Of a DNA stretch of 38,001 bases, positions 8,111-16,099 are shown in pieces. Source of the stretch: Psychrobacter sp. UBA3962. Its GTDB lineage: Bacteria > Pseudomonadota > Gammaproteobacteria > Pseudomonadales > Moraxellaceae. The translations under genes were made by a program, and so were the position numbers. Position 1 is the stretch's first letter. Every line of letters starts with the position of its first letter. The notes under the pieces are model-generated. The model was not told where the DNA came from and did not search any database. It saw nothing but the letters and a program-made list of their open reading frames with translations. The stretch lies in assembly GCF_002385225.1 (NCBI RefSeq), contig NZ_DGDC01000012.1, positions 1-38,001 of the forward strand, read 5' to 3'.

Positions 8111-9031
8111 ATGCTAAAGCTTATATTTCGGCGACTATTAGAAGCCATTCCGACTATGTTTATCCTCATTACCGTGTCATTTTTTATGATGCGGTTAGCG
8201 CCAGGTAGCCCTTTTAGTGGTGAGCGCAGTTTCTCACCTGCGGTTATGGCCAATATTGAAGCCAAGTATCATTTAAATGACCCTATGTGGCTGCAGTATG
8301 TGAACTATCTAAAGCAGATTATGATGGGTGATTTTGGTCCCTCCTTTAAGTATAAAGATTACACCGTCAATGAACTGTTGGCGCAGGCCCTTCCGGTGTC
8401 TATTGAGCTGGGGCTTTATGCCTTTATCTTGGCAGTAGTATTGGGGCTTATCTTCGGGATTGTGGCCGCTTTGAAGCAAAACTCGTGGATTGATTATATC
8501 GTTATGGCCTTTGCCAATATCGGTGTGGTTATTCCAAGCTTTGTTAAAGCGCCGCTGTTGGTGCTTATTTTCGCCATTACCTTGAAGTGGTTACCAGGCG
8601 GTGGCTGGAATAATGGGGCAGTGCAAAACCTTATCTTACCGGTGACCGCACTAGCCTTGGCTTATACCGCCAGTATTGCTCGTATTATGCGTGGCTCTAT
8701 GATTGAAGTGATGAACAGTCAATACATTCGCACCGCGCGCTCTAAGGGTTTGCCGATGCAGCGTATTGTATTAAAGCATGCGCTACGTCCAGCAATGCTA
8801 CCGGTTATCTCTTATTTAGGCCCTGCCTTTGTGGGTATTATTACCGGTTCTATTGTGATTGAGACCATCTTTGGTTTACCAGGCATCGGTCAGTTGTTCG
8901 TTAATGGGGCATTAAACCGTGACTATGGCATGGTGCTAAGCTTAACCATTTTGGTGGGGGTTTTAACCATTGCTTTTAACGCCATCGTCGATATTTTGTA
9001 TGCAGTTATTGACCCACAAATTAAGTATTAG
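8111..9031 (+). CDS. oppB: Oligopeptide ABC transporter permease OppB
   Basis: Inner-membrane permease (306 residues, matching the usual OppB length) of the BPD_transp_1 family. The N-terminal segment MLKLIFRRLLEAIPTMFILITV is the typical first helix of OppB/DppB, followed by the family loop with PGSPF and then five more hydrophobic segments. The cytoplasmic coupling loop that contacts the ATPases reads RTARSKGLPMQRIVLKHALRPAMLP (in the last third), a standard EAA-type motif. The C-terminus (VDILYAVIDPQIKY) is also typical. It pairs with OppC to form the channel. Preceded by GAGGG three bases from the start; 84 bases after the second oppA and 109 bases before the preferred oppC start, with no terminator in between. 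Confidence 0.95.
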   Translation: MLKLIFRRLLEAIPTMFILITVSFFMMRLAPGSPFSGERSFSPAVMANIEAKYHLNDPMWLQYVNYLKQIMMGDFGPSFKYKDYTVNELLAQALPVSIELGLYAFILAVVLGLIFGIVAALKQNSWIDYIVMAFANIGVVIPSFVKAPLLVLIFAITLKWLPGGGWNNGAVQNLILPVTALALAYTASIARIMRGSMIEVMNSQYIRTARSKGLPMQRIVLKHALRPAMLPVISYLGPAFVGIITGSIVIETIFGLPGIGQLFVNGALNRDYGMVLSLTILVGVLTIAFNAIVDILYAVIDPQIKY

Positions 9032-9140
9032 CTGTCGCTGAGGCTGTGGTCATAATTGATTATGACCGCTTGCCCAGACGTTTAACTTAGACTTTTAAAT
9101 ACCCTAATTTAAAGTAACCCATTTAAGAACAAGGATGACT

Positions 9141-10046
9141 ATGACTGTTATCACTGATAAGCCAATCGATTTAGTAACGCCTACGGCAGACGCCATTAAG
9201 GGCCGCAGCCTTTGGCAGGATGCTTGGCGTCGTTTTTATCAAAACAAAGCGGCCATTGCCAGTTTGGTTATCTTGTTTTTGGTCACACTGTTTGTGATAT
9301 TTGTGCCTATGTTTGCGCCTTTTGGCTATGCCGAAACCGATTGGGGCTATATGCAAGGTGCCCCCTCTTTTGAGAATAAGCACTACTTTGGTACCGACTC
9401 CTTAGGCCGCGATTTATTAGTACGGACTGCCATTGGGGGCCGTATTTCGTTGTTAGTGGGTATTGCTGGGGCCACAGTGGCGGTGTTGTTTGGTACCGTT
9501 TATGGCGCTGCTTCTGGCTATTTAGGCGGTAAGATTGACGCGGTTATGATGCGCTTTTTGGAAATCCTAAACGCCTTCCCTTTTATGTTCTTCGTTATCT
9601 TACTAGTAACCATCTTTGGCCGTAACCTAATGCTAATTTTTGTGGCCATTGGTTTGGTGTCTTGGTTGGATGTGGCGCGTATCGTACGCGGTCAAACCTT
9701 GAGCTTAAAGAGCAAAGAGTTCATCGAAGCAGCACATGTCGGCGGCGTCTCGGGCTATAACATTATTATGCGTCACATTGTGCCTAACGTCTTGGGTGTT
9801 GTGGTGGTTTATGCCTCACTGTTGGTACCTAGCATGATTTTATTTGAGTCCTTCTTAAGTTTCTTAGGCTTAGGGGTTCAAGAGCCAATGACCAGTTGGG
9901 GCGCCTTATTGCAAGAAGGATCACAAACCATGCAAGTAGCTCCCTGGCAGATTTTAATTCCTTCAGTATTCTTAGTAGTGACGCTATTTTGTTTCAACTT
10001 TATTGGTGATGGTCTGCGTGATGCGTTTGACCCCAAAGACCGTTAA
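9141..10046 (+). CDS. oppC: Oligopeptide ABC transporter permease OppC
   Basis: Second permease subunit of the peptide importer. It has the cytoplasmic N-terminal OppC_N segment (about residues 20-70, including SLWQDAWRRFYQNKAAIASL), then BPD_transp_1 membrane helices. The coupling loop EFIEAAHVGGVSGYNIIMRHIVPN is a canonical EAA motif, and the FGTDSLGRDLL and GDGLRDAFDPK motifs are hallmarks of OppC/DppC. I place the start at 9141: AAGGA at 9131-9135 has normal spacing to this ATG, whereas an in-frame ATG at 9135 overlaps that ribosome site and has none of its own. The longer reading would add two residues (M-T). The mature function is unaffected. Confidence 0.93.
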   Translation: MTVITDKPIDLVTPTADAIKGRSLWQDAWRRFYQNKAAIASLVILFLVTLFVIFVPMFAPFGYAETDWGYMQGAPSFENKHYFGTDSLGRDLLVRTAIGGRISLLVGIAGATVAVLFGTVYGAASGYLGGKIDAVMMRFLEILNAFPFMFFVILLVTIFGRNLMLIFVAIGLVSWLDVARIVRGQTLSLKSKEFIEAAHVGGVSGYNIIMRHIVPNVLGVVVVYASLLVPSMILFESFLSFLGLGVQEPMTSWGALLQEGSQTMQVAPWQILIPSVFLVVTLFCFNFIGDGLRDAFDPKDR

Positions 10047-10118
10047 TAGCGGGCAATACTCTCAAACCGCCCATCCTAATTATCTGATAGCCAGACAGCC
10101 AATACAGGTAGACTTATT

Positions 10119-11240
10119 ATGACAGTAGGAAACAACACCTTAGCACAAGAGACTCAACGTGGTCGCGATGTAACACAAGCGCCAACCTTGTTGCAGGTAA
10201 AAGATTTATCTGTGAAATTCAAAACCGAAGACGGAGAGGTTACTGCCGTAAACGGCCTAAACTTCGATCTACACCAAGGAGAAACCTTGGGTATCGTTGG
10301 GGAGTCAGGATCCGGTAAATCGCAGACTGCTTTCGCCATTATGGGATTATTGGCCAAAAACGGCCGTACTGATGGTTCAGTATTGTTCCAAGGCAAAGAG
10401 CTACTGGGTCTAAGCGAAAAAGAGCTGAATAAGCTACGCGCTGAGCAAGTATCGATGATCTTCCAAGATCCGATGACCTCGTTAAACCCGTATATGAAAA
10501 TCGGCGATCAGTTGGCCGAAGTACTTATCTTGCATAAAGGCATGAGTAAAAAAGAGGCTTGGGAAGAAGCCATTAAAATGCTCGATGCGGTGAAGATTCC
10601 TGAAGCGCGTAAACGTATTGGCATGTATCCGCACGAGTTCTCAGGCGGTATGCGTCAACGGGTAATGATTGCCATGGCGCTGTTGTGTCGTCCCAAATTA
10701 CTGATCGCTGATGAGCCGACCACTGCCCTTGATGTGACGGTACAAGCGCAGATCATGACCTTAATGAATGAGTTAAAGCGTGATTTTGGGACTACCATTA
10801 TTATGATTACCCATGACTTAGGCGTGGTAGCCGGTATCTGTGATCGCGTCTTAGTCATGTATGCCGGACGTACCATGGCGTATGGGGAAACTGAAGATAT
10901 CTTCTACAACCCCACCCATCCTTATACCAAAGGTCTGCTACGGGCGATTCCGCGTTTGGATAATAAAAGCGGGAAACTTGAAACCATTCCCGGCAGTCCG
11001 CCAAACTTATTAAGCTTGCCCCCCGGCTGTCCGTTCTATGAGCGCTGTCCTTATGCCATGGATATTTGTTATAGCGTGGCGCCACCCTTGGATTTTTTAC
11101 CCAATGACCGTCAACGTGCTTGCCATTGGAAGCCTGAAGATGTGGCCAATACAGAGCCGCAGGATGCACAGGACCAGGTTCAGGAGTTGGGTGAGGAAAA
11201 TATCATTCAAGACAAAACCATCACTGGGATAAAGGGGTAA
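10119..11240 (+). CDS. oppD: Oligopeptide ABC transporter ATPase OppD
   Basis: ATP-binding subunit (373 residues, slightly longer than E. coli OppD at both ends). Walker A is GESGSGKS at 61-68, the Q-loop is in FQDPMTSLNP, the signature is SGGMRQR near 175-181, Walker B is LLIADEPTTALD (about 195-205), and the switch His is in ITHDLG. The C-terminal oligopeptide domain (oligo_HPY) carries Cys304, Cys310, Cys317 and Cys335. This C-x5-C-x6-C-...-C arrangement is reported in some peptide importers to hold an iron-sulfur cluster; here that is inference. The acidic, Gln-rich tail after residue 340 looks unstructured. The ribosome site is weak (ACAGGTAG). OppD and OppF form the heterodimeric motor; oppF follows after three bases. 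Confidence 0.95.
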   Translation: MTVGNNTLAQETQRGRDVTQAPTLLQVKDLSVKFKTEDGEVTAVNGLNFDLHQGETLGIVGESGSGKSQTAFAIMGLLAKNGRTDGSVLFQGKELLGLSEKELNKLRAEQVSMIFQDPMTSLNPYMKIGDQLAEVLILHKGMSKKEAWEEAIKMLDAVKIPEARKRIGMYPHEFSGGMRQRVMIAMALLCRPKLLIADEPTTALDVTVQAQIMTLMNELKRDFGTTIIMITHDLGVVAGICDRVLVMYAGRTMAYGETEDIFYNPTHPYTKGLLRAIPRLDNKSGKLETIPGSPPNLLSLPPGCPFYERCPYAMDICYSVAPPLDFLPNDRQRACHWKPEDVANTEPQDAQDQVQELGEENIIQDKTITGIKG

Positions 11241-11243
11241 CTC

Positions 11244-12299
11244 ATGCAACAGTCAAACGATAAAACTGGTAGTGCTCGTATCGATGTGGTGAATGACACG
11301 CCTTTATTGCAAGTCAGAGAGGTGGTCACTAGCTTCGATATCAAACAAAAAGGCAGCTACTTCTGGCAAAAGCCGGCCACTTTAAAAGCGGTAAACGGGG
11401 TTTCTTTTGACCTTTATGCCGGCGAGACCTTAGGGGTAGTAGGGGAGTCGGGTTGTGGTAAATCGACTTTGGCCCGGACCATTATCGGCCTAGTTAAGGC
11501 CCGTTCAGGCAGTATTAAGTTTAATGGTCAGGAAATCATGGGCGCCTCAAAAAAACAGATGCGTCTAACCCGAAAAGACATTCAAATGATTTTCCAAGAC
11601 CCTTTAGCGTCGTTGAATCCACGTATGACTGTGGGCGATATTATTGCTGAGCCACTGCGCACTTATTATCCAAAAAAATCTAAGGCAGAGGTCGAGCAAG
11701 AAGTACGGGCCATGATGACCAAAGTGGGTCTGTTGGCCAACCAGGTAAACCGTTACCCACATGAATTCTCTGGCGGTCAGTGTCAGCGTATTGGTATTGC
11801 TCGTGCGCTTATCTTAAAGCCAAAACTCATTATCTGTGATGAGCCAGTGTCTGCCTTAGACGTATCGATTCAGGCGCAGGTAATTAACTTATTGCAAGAA
11901 GTGCAGCAAGAAATGGGCCTTGCGCTTATCTTTATTGCCCACGACTTATCGGTGGTTAAGCACATTTCAGATCGGGTACTGGTGATGTACTTGGGTAATG
12001 CGGTTGAATTGGGAACCGACAAGGCTATTTATGGCCATCCGACTCACCCTTATACCCAGGCACTAATGTCTGCGGTTCCTATTCCTGACCCACAGATTGA
12101 GCGCAATAAGACCATTCAGTTGTTGGAAGGCGATTTACCAAGCCCAATCAATCCGCCGTCAGGCTGTGTGTTCCGTACCCGCTGTCCTATCGCTGATGAT
12201 GGCTGTGCCCAAACCAAGCCTGTGCTAGAGGGCAGAGCAGATCATCAAGTGGCGTGTCTAAAAAACAAAGTTCCCAGTACTAATGGTGAAGTGGCCTAG
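11244..12299 (+). CDS. oppF: Oligopeptide ABC transporter ATPase OppF
   Basis: Second ATPase of the Opp importer (351 residues). Walker A GESGCGKST is at 67-75, the signature SGGQCQR near 176-182, Walker B LIICDEPVSALD (about 195-206) and the switch IAHDLS. The insert after beta-strand one (FDIKQKGSYFWQKPATLKAVNGVSF) is typical of OppF/DppF rather than OppD. The oligo_HPY tail again has a cysteine quartet (308, 314, 321, 338). Its ribosome site AAAGGGG lies in the last codons of oppD and the start follows three bases after the oppD stop, so the two ATPases should be translationally coupled. It ends the operon; no convincing terminator is visible in the next 230 bases. Confidence 0.95.
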   Translation: MQQSNDKTGSARIDVVNDTPLLQVREVVTSFDIKQKGSYFWQKPATLKAVNGVSFDLYAGETLGVVGESGCGKSTLARTIIGLVKARSGSIKFNGQEIMGASKKQMRLTRKDIQMIFQDPLASLNPRMTVGDIIAEPLRTYYPKKSKAEVEQEVRAMMTKVGLLANQVNRYPHEFSGGQCQRIGIARALILKPKLIICDEPVSALDVSIQAQVINLLQEVQQEMGLALIFIAHDLSVVKHISDRVLVMYLGNAVELGTDKAIYGHPTHPYTQALMSAVPIPDPQIERNKTIQLLEGDLPSPINPPSGCVFRTRCPIADDGCAQTKPVLEGRADHQVACLKNKVPSTNGEVA

Positions 12300-12533
12300 A
12301 AGTGAGGGGGCTTAGGGGTTCGACTGCAGAGGGTTATTTGCGTTTAATAAAATCGTTATCTGTAAATAAACGGGCACTGAATAAATATAGTCAAAAGAAG
12401 AGTAACCGGTTAAGATAGATATTAGATCAACTAAATAGCCTTGATTTAGAGACTGAATTTGGTCCTAAATTAACCCCTAAGCTATAGATTAGACTCACTA
12501 TAAAAACAGCTTGATTGAAACAAGGAAGCTTCT

Positions 12534-13283
12534 ATGAAAAAACTTAGTAAATATCAACAGAGCAGTGTTTTAAGCTCGAGTATGGCAAAAACCGCACTGG
12601 GAGCCACAGGCTTAGCGATGCTACTGCTAACTTCAGGGTGTGCCACTACTGAGTTAATGGAATCCAAAAGCAGTCAAAATAGCCGCAACTCAGCCAAACA
12701 AGTGTTGGTTGAAGATCAGTTGGTAGCCTTTGGTCGTCCTGCTCAAGCGCTGCCCAATATGCCAGCGAGTAGTGTGGTTATTGTTGGTGAAAAAAACAGC
12801 TATGTGCTTAGTCAAGGCGGTCCTGAAATGGTCAATATCTTGACCAATTTGACCCCAAAAAACATCCAAGTGGACAGTGATATGAATTTCTATTCACCCC
12901 GCAACGATGGCTATTTTCAGGGTGAAATGAAAATGTCGTACGCCAAGCTGAAGGATGAGTTTAAGCGCAGCGACTTCCAATTCTTTTTACAAAATGGTGG
13001 CAAAGAATGTACCGATGCCAGTGACCAGCGAATTGGGGCTCAGCGTTTCTGCTTTACTGTGCCTATTAAAGGGGCGGTTTATCCAGCAGTCAGTAATCTA
13101 AGTTTGATTCAATCTAAGTACAATGCTTTAACGAAGCCTTATCCGGTCACTATTTATACCCAGTCTCAAAGCGCAGTACGCAGTGGCAATAATGCGGCTG
13201 AGAAGCTGGTGTTACTGCCTTTTGCCTTGGCTTTTGATGTGATAACTTTCCCGATTCAGCTTATCGGGGCTATGTCAGAATAA
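12534..13283 (+). CDS. Unidentified lipoprotein with a YidQ/YceK-like tail
   Basis: I do not recognise a firm family for this 249-residue protein. It has a lipoprotein signal with the lipobox L-T-S-G-C and predicted lipidated Cys36. The signal is unusual for its roughly 20-residue polar stretch before the hydrophobic core; an internal Met17 would give a shorter, more typical signal, but the first ATG has the strong ribosome site AAGGAAG. Two further cysteines (near residues 158 and 169) could form a disulfide. The C-terminal LPFALAFDVITFPIQL resembles the closing motif of small YceK/YidQ lipoproteins, a weak hint only. It follows opp by 234 bases on the same strand but probably has its own promoter. 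Converges with the DUF2798 gene. Confidence 0.75.
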   Translation: MKKLSKYQQSSVLSSSMAKTALGATGLAMLLLTSGCATTELMESKSSQNSRNSAKQVLVEDQLVAFGRPAQALPNMPASSVVIVGEKNSYVLSQGGPEMVNILTNLTPKNIQVDSDMNFYSPRNDGYFQGEMKMSYAKLKDEFKRSDFQFFLQNGGKECTDASDQRIGAQRFCFTVPIKGAVYPAVSNLSLIQSKYNALTKPYPVTIYTQSQSAVRSGNNAAEKLVLLPFALAFDVITFPIQLIGAMSE

Positions 13284-13315
13284 TTGATGCCTGTTTTTAT
13301 TTAATAAAAATCAAT
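13283..13315. terminator. AT-rich palindrome between convergent genes
   Basis: TTTTTATT and AATAAAAA form an almost loopless palindrome at 13293-13309, with ATTGA/TCAAT arms outside. It lies where the lipoprotein gene and the minus-strand DUF2798 gene converge, and it overlaps the last codons of the latter. It could end transcription in both directions, but the stem has no GC core. Confidence 0.3.
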
Positions 13316-13570
13316 ACGGCTCAACACATGAGTCTGTATGAGATAGGCACAGAGGTAAGCGCTGGGCCAAGCAAAGACAAAGGCTAGTTTCCACGAGCTT
13401 AGCAGATGGTCAAAGAAGAGATCGTTATAGCCTTCTTTGACCAATATTAGCGCTGCTGAGATGATTAAAGACATGAGTAGCGCCATGAGTCCGGTAAATA
13501 TCAGGCGATAAAACTTAATACTGATGCGTATTTTTGCGGGCTTCTGAGCTGCTTTAGTAGACTTTGTCAT
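13301..13570 (-). CDS. DUF2798 small membrane protein
   Basis: An 89-residue protein with a basic N-terminal tail (residues 1-20) and two hydrophobic segments (about 22-46 and 62-80). The pattern F-x-x-LMALLMSLIISAAL ... W-x-x-AFVFAWPSAYLCAYL is characteristic of DUF2798, a family of predicted two-helix membrane proteins of unknown function. The ribosome site AGGAAGG, four bases before the ATG, supports the start. It stands alone on the minus strand, divergent from the lipase gene. No catalytic or metal-binding residues are evident. The family call is from pattern memory and is likely, not proven. Confidence 0.8.
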   Translation of the reverse strand: MTKSTKAAQKPAKIRISIKFYRLIFTGLMALLMSLIISAALILVKEGYNDLFFDHLLSSWKLAFVFAWPSAYLCAYLIQTHVLSRIDFY

Positions 13571-13952
13571 GGGACCTTCCTACAGCGAATGAGATTCGAT
13601 CGTTGGCTAAAACAAGTGTTTAGGGGGTAGATTACTGTGAATACTGTGCATTATATAACTGTTATTCCAAATAATTGAATTTACTGTCTTAGATTGCTTC
13701 AAATCAAATCTATACAGGGTAGGCGGTCGCCTATTCCACTCTCTTCTGTCCTCCACAATCTGTCTAATGGTCCGCCTAGATACCCTGATAATTTACAATA
13801 GTAATATGAATCAAAAGTGGTATTATTAATCTTAGCTTTAACTAATAGAACGGTCGATTTCTCAGTGGACCTTTGGTCTGCGGGGTTTATGACTGTGGCA
13901 ATTATTTTAAACACCCTAATCATTCAATAACTTATTTAACTAAGGGGCAATA
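13571..13952. other. 382-base intergenic region between DUF2798 and lipase genes
   Basis: The region holds divergent promoters that I cannot place precisely. Its middle (13715-13790) is visibly richer in G+C than its flanks and contains an imperfect inverted repeat. A 74-codon open frame on the minus strand there looks like chance: no ribosome site and no family resemblance. The lipase ribosome site AAGGGG is at the right edge. Confidence 0.55.
13715..13787. repeat. Imperfect inverted repeat in the lipase upstream region
   Basis: The left arm is CAGGGTAGGCGG (13715-13726). The right arm, read on the minus strand from 13787, is CAGGGTATCTAGGCGG. They match as CAGGGTA and GGCGG, with four extra bases in the right arm. 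Within the left arm, TAGGCG-GT-CGCCTA is a second small hairpin. It could be a remnant of a small mobile element or a regulatory RNA structure; no target duplication was identified. Confidence 0.4.
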
Positions 13953-14909
13953 ATGACATTATTAAAAAAAGGGCTTGCAGCAGTGTTGGCTTTGTCCGTA
14001 ATCGGCTGTACAACCCCAAATTCGATAACGGTCGCTACTACCCAAAAGTTAGTACAGCACGAACGCAACAAGGCTGACTTAGCGATTAAATCTCATAAGC
14101 TGTCGACAGGTGAGACGTTGGTTTATGCAGAAAATGAAAATACCTCAGGTGAACCCTTATTATTGATTCACGGTTTTGGGGCTAATAAAGATAACTTTAT
14201 CTTTATCGCCAAAGAGTTTAAAGACTATCACGTGATTATCCCTGATTTGCTAGGCTTTGGTGAGTCTGACAAACCTATGGATGCAGATTATCAAGCTAAA
14301 GCGCAAGCTGAGCGTTTGCATGAGTTGATGCAAGCCAAAGGTATGGCGTCCAACCTACATGTCGGTGGTAACTCAATGGGGGGAACAATCAGTACTGCCT
14401 ATGCAAGCTTGTATCCAGAAGAAGTTAAAAGCTTATGGTTAATCGACACAGGGGGATTTTTGTCAGTGGGTCTAGCCGATGCTCTGCAAAGTGGCACCTT
14501 GGATGACAACCCATTATTGGTAAAAGACTTTGAAGGTTTTGAAAACATGATGCAGTTGGTCATGAATAAACCGCCTTATCTTCCAAAAACATTTAAAGCG
14601 ATAATGGCACAAGAAAGAATAGACAACCAACAGTTAGAGGCCAAAATATTAAAACAAATTGTTGTTGATAGTATGGAAGACGAGGCTAAGATTATCGCAG
14701 AACATAACATACCGACCTTAGTCGTATGGGGCGAGAAAGACCAAGTCATCAAACCCGAGACGGCTGATTACATAGCGAAGCTGATCCCACAAGCTAAGGT
14801 TATTATGATGCCAGAGATAGGGCATGCGCCGATGGTAGAAGCTGTGAAACAGTCGGCAAATGACTATAAAGCCTTTCGAGAGTCGCTAAAGCGACAGCCA
14901 AAGCAGTAA
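13953..14909 (+). CDS. lip1: Lip1-type lipase/esterase lipoprotein (alpha/beta hydrolase)
   Basis: A 318-residue alpha/beta hydrolase with a lipoprotein signal: lipobox V-I-G-C, lipidated Cys19. It closely matches, as I remember it, the cold-active lipase Lip1 of Psychrobacter immobilis, including the leading TTQK...ERNK segment, LLLIHGFGANKDNF and IPDLLGFGES. The oxyanion HG motif is at 73-74, the nucleophile Ser141 sits in GNSMGG, and the other triad members are Asp263 (WGEKDQV) and His291 (IGHAPM). The cap region (about 165-225) carries PPYLPK. It should hydrolyse short- to medium-chain esters and acylglycerols at the cell envelope. Ribosome site AAGGGG lies five bases before ATG. Monocistronic, with a strong terminator 30 bases after the stop. 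Confidence 0.9.
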   Translation: MTLLKKGLAAVLALSVIGCTTPNSITVATTQKLVQHERNKADLAIKSHKLSTGETLVYAENENTSGEPLLLIHGFGANKDNFIFIAKEFKDYHVIIPDLLGFGESDKPMDADYQAKAQAERLHELMQAKGMASNLHVGGNSMGGTISTAYASLYPEEVKSLWLIDTGGFLSVGLADALQSGTLDDNPLLVKDFEGFENMMQLVMNKPPYLPKTFKAIMAQERIDNQQLEAKILKQIVVDSMEDEAKIIAEHNIPTLVVWGEKDQVIKPETADYIAKLIPQAKVIMMPEIGHAPMVEAVKQSANDYKAFRESLKRQPKQ

Positions 14910-14939
14910 TAAATTAAGGCATATGTAAATCTAGGATAA

Positions 14940-14973
14940 GGCTAACAGAAGCGGGCTTCTGTTAGCCTTTTTT
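14940..14973 (+). terminator. Rho-independent terminator after the lipase gene
   Basis: GGCTAACAGAA (14940-14950) pairs with TTCTGTTAGCC (14957-14967) around a six-base GC loop, followed by six T (14968-14973). It is oriented for the plus-strand lipase gene and lies just outside the stop of the convergent monooxygenase gene. Confidence 0.9.
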
Positions 14974-14974
14974 A

Positions 14975-16015
14975 TTACTGGGATACCAATCGCTGCATCA
15001 AGGTCGCTACTGGCTCAGCTTGAATTAGGGCCACGCCTTGTCCGGCCCAAAGTGACATATAATCAGTATTGTTTGCTTTAGACGCAGCGCCACGCATAGG
15101 CTGGGTCATGGCATTAAGCTGAGGGTAGGCAGGTAGGCTGTCGTTGTCATACGCTGCATATTTGATCAGATAATCATTCACCAGCCCTCGCGCTTGTTTC
15201 CCTGAAAATAAACGGGTTAGACAAGTTTGACTGCTACGCTCTCCTGTGGAAGCTTTTAACAGCTCAGTTTTATAAGCGCTGCTCAGCCCACTCTCGGTTG
15301 TCGCTAAGAAGGCGGTACCCAGTTGCGCCATTTCTGCTCCTGCGGTTTGCACTGCCTTAATGCCTTGCCCATTCATAATCCCTCCAGCTGCGATTAAAGG
15401 GACGTCAGTAACTGCTTTGGTTTGACTGATTAAGGTTAGTAAGCCTAATGGGTCTTGTTCGCTTTGGGGTAGCCAACCGCCTCGGTGTCCACCAGCCTCC
15501 ACGCCTTGTACGCACACTGCATCTGCGCCAATATCAGCCCAAGCTTTGGCTTCTTCTGGGTGGTTTGCGGTACCCACAACCTTGCTTCCTACTGCCTGTA
15601 GCGCGTCTACTTGCTCTTTGCTGATAATACCAAAAGTAAAACTTGCTACCGGTACGGGATTATCTAACAGCACTTGCAACTGGGCTTCAAATAGTTGGGC
15701 TGGGTTTTTAGGCAAAGTCAGCTCAATACCTTGCTCCTCATAATAGGCTTGGAGCCACTCAGGTATCGGCGCATCAAAGGCAGTCGATTCAGCTTCTGAC
15801 AGCACCATTAAATTTACTGCAAAAGGTTTATCAGTTAAGGCTCTAATTTGCTGAATTTGTTCCTGAATTTTCGCCGGTGCGGTAGTGCCTGCTCCCAGAC
15901 TGCCTAATCCACCAAAGTTACTTACCGCAGCAATAAGTTCTGGTGTCGTTGCACCGCCAGCCATGGGTGCTTGGACGATAGGGCAGGTTAGATTTAGGGT
16001 CTTGAGTAGGGTCAT
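14975..16015 (-). CDS. Nitronate monooxygenase (2-nitropropane dioxygenase family)
   Basis: A 346-residue FMN-dependent TIM-barrel enzyme that oxidises alkyl nitronates such as propionate-3-nitronate to aldehyde or ketone. Visible signatures are the N-terminal PIVQAPMAGG, the GGLGSLGAG loop, FAVNLMV, CVQGVEAGGHRGG (His177 is the expected catalytic base), the phosphate-binding AAGGIMNGQGI (about 209-219) and AQLGTAFLATTES. Length fits bacterial class I enzymes. The ribosome site AAGGA, seven bases before ATG, supports the start. Alone on its strand, between the lipase (convergent) and the COG2958 gene upstream, from which it is separated by 84 bases without a terminator; co-transcription is possible but the functions show no link. 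Physiological role is probably detoxification. Confidence 0.9.
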   Translation of the reverse strand: MTLLKTLNLTCPIVQAPMAGGATTPELIAAVSNFGGLGSLGAGTTAPAKIQEQIQQIRALTDKPFAVNLMVLSEAESTAFDAPIPEWLQAYYEEQGIELTLPKNPAQLFEAQLQVLLDNPVPVASFTFGIISKEQVDALQAVGSKVVGTANHPEEAKAWADIGADAVCVQGVEAGGHRGGWLPQSEQDPLGLLTLISQTKAVTDVPLIAAGGIMNGQGIKAVQTAGAEMAQLGTAFLATTESGLSSAYKTELLKASTGERSSQTCLTRLFSGKQARGLVNDYLIKYAAYDNDSLPAYPQLNAMTQPMRGAASKANNTDYMSLWAGQGVALIQAEPVATLMQRLVSQ

Positions 16016-16099
16016 GGCGGTGTCCTTTTTATTTTTTAAATAATTTCATTGAACAATCAGTGTGTTTTTGCCGAGTGAGTGGCTAGAATAGTAAGGATA

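Noticed and set aside
10855..11169. 104-codon minus-strand frame within oppD
   Set aside because: Antisense to the conserved ATPase sequence; no ribosome site or family.
12403..12412. Palindrome TAACCGGTTA after oppF
   Set aside because: Ten-base palindromes occur by chance; no T run or promoter association.
13699..13923. 74-codon open frame on the minus strand between DUF2798 and lipase genes
   Set aside because: No ribosome site, no recognisable family, composition like non-coding DNA, and it covers the promoter region of the lipase gene.
14226..14240. Third parS-like site (ATCACGTGAT in the lipase gene)
   Set aside because: Only the central TCACGTGA agrees; the outer GTT/AAC bases are absent.
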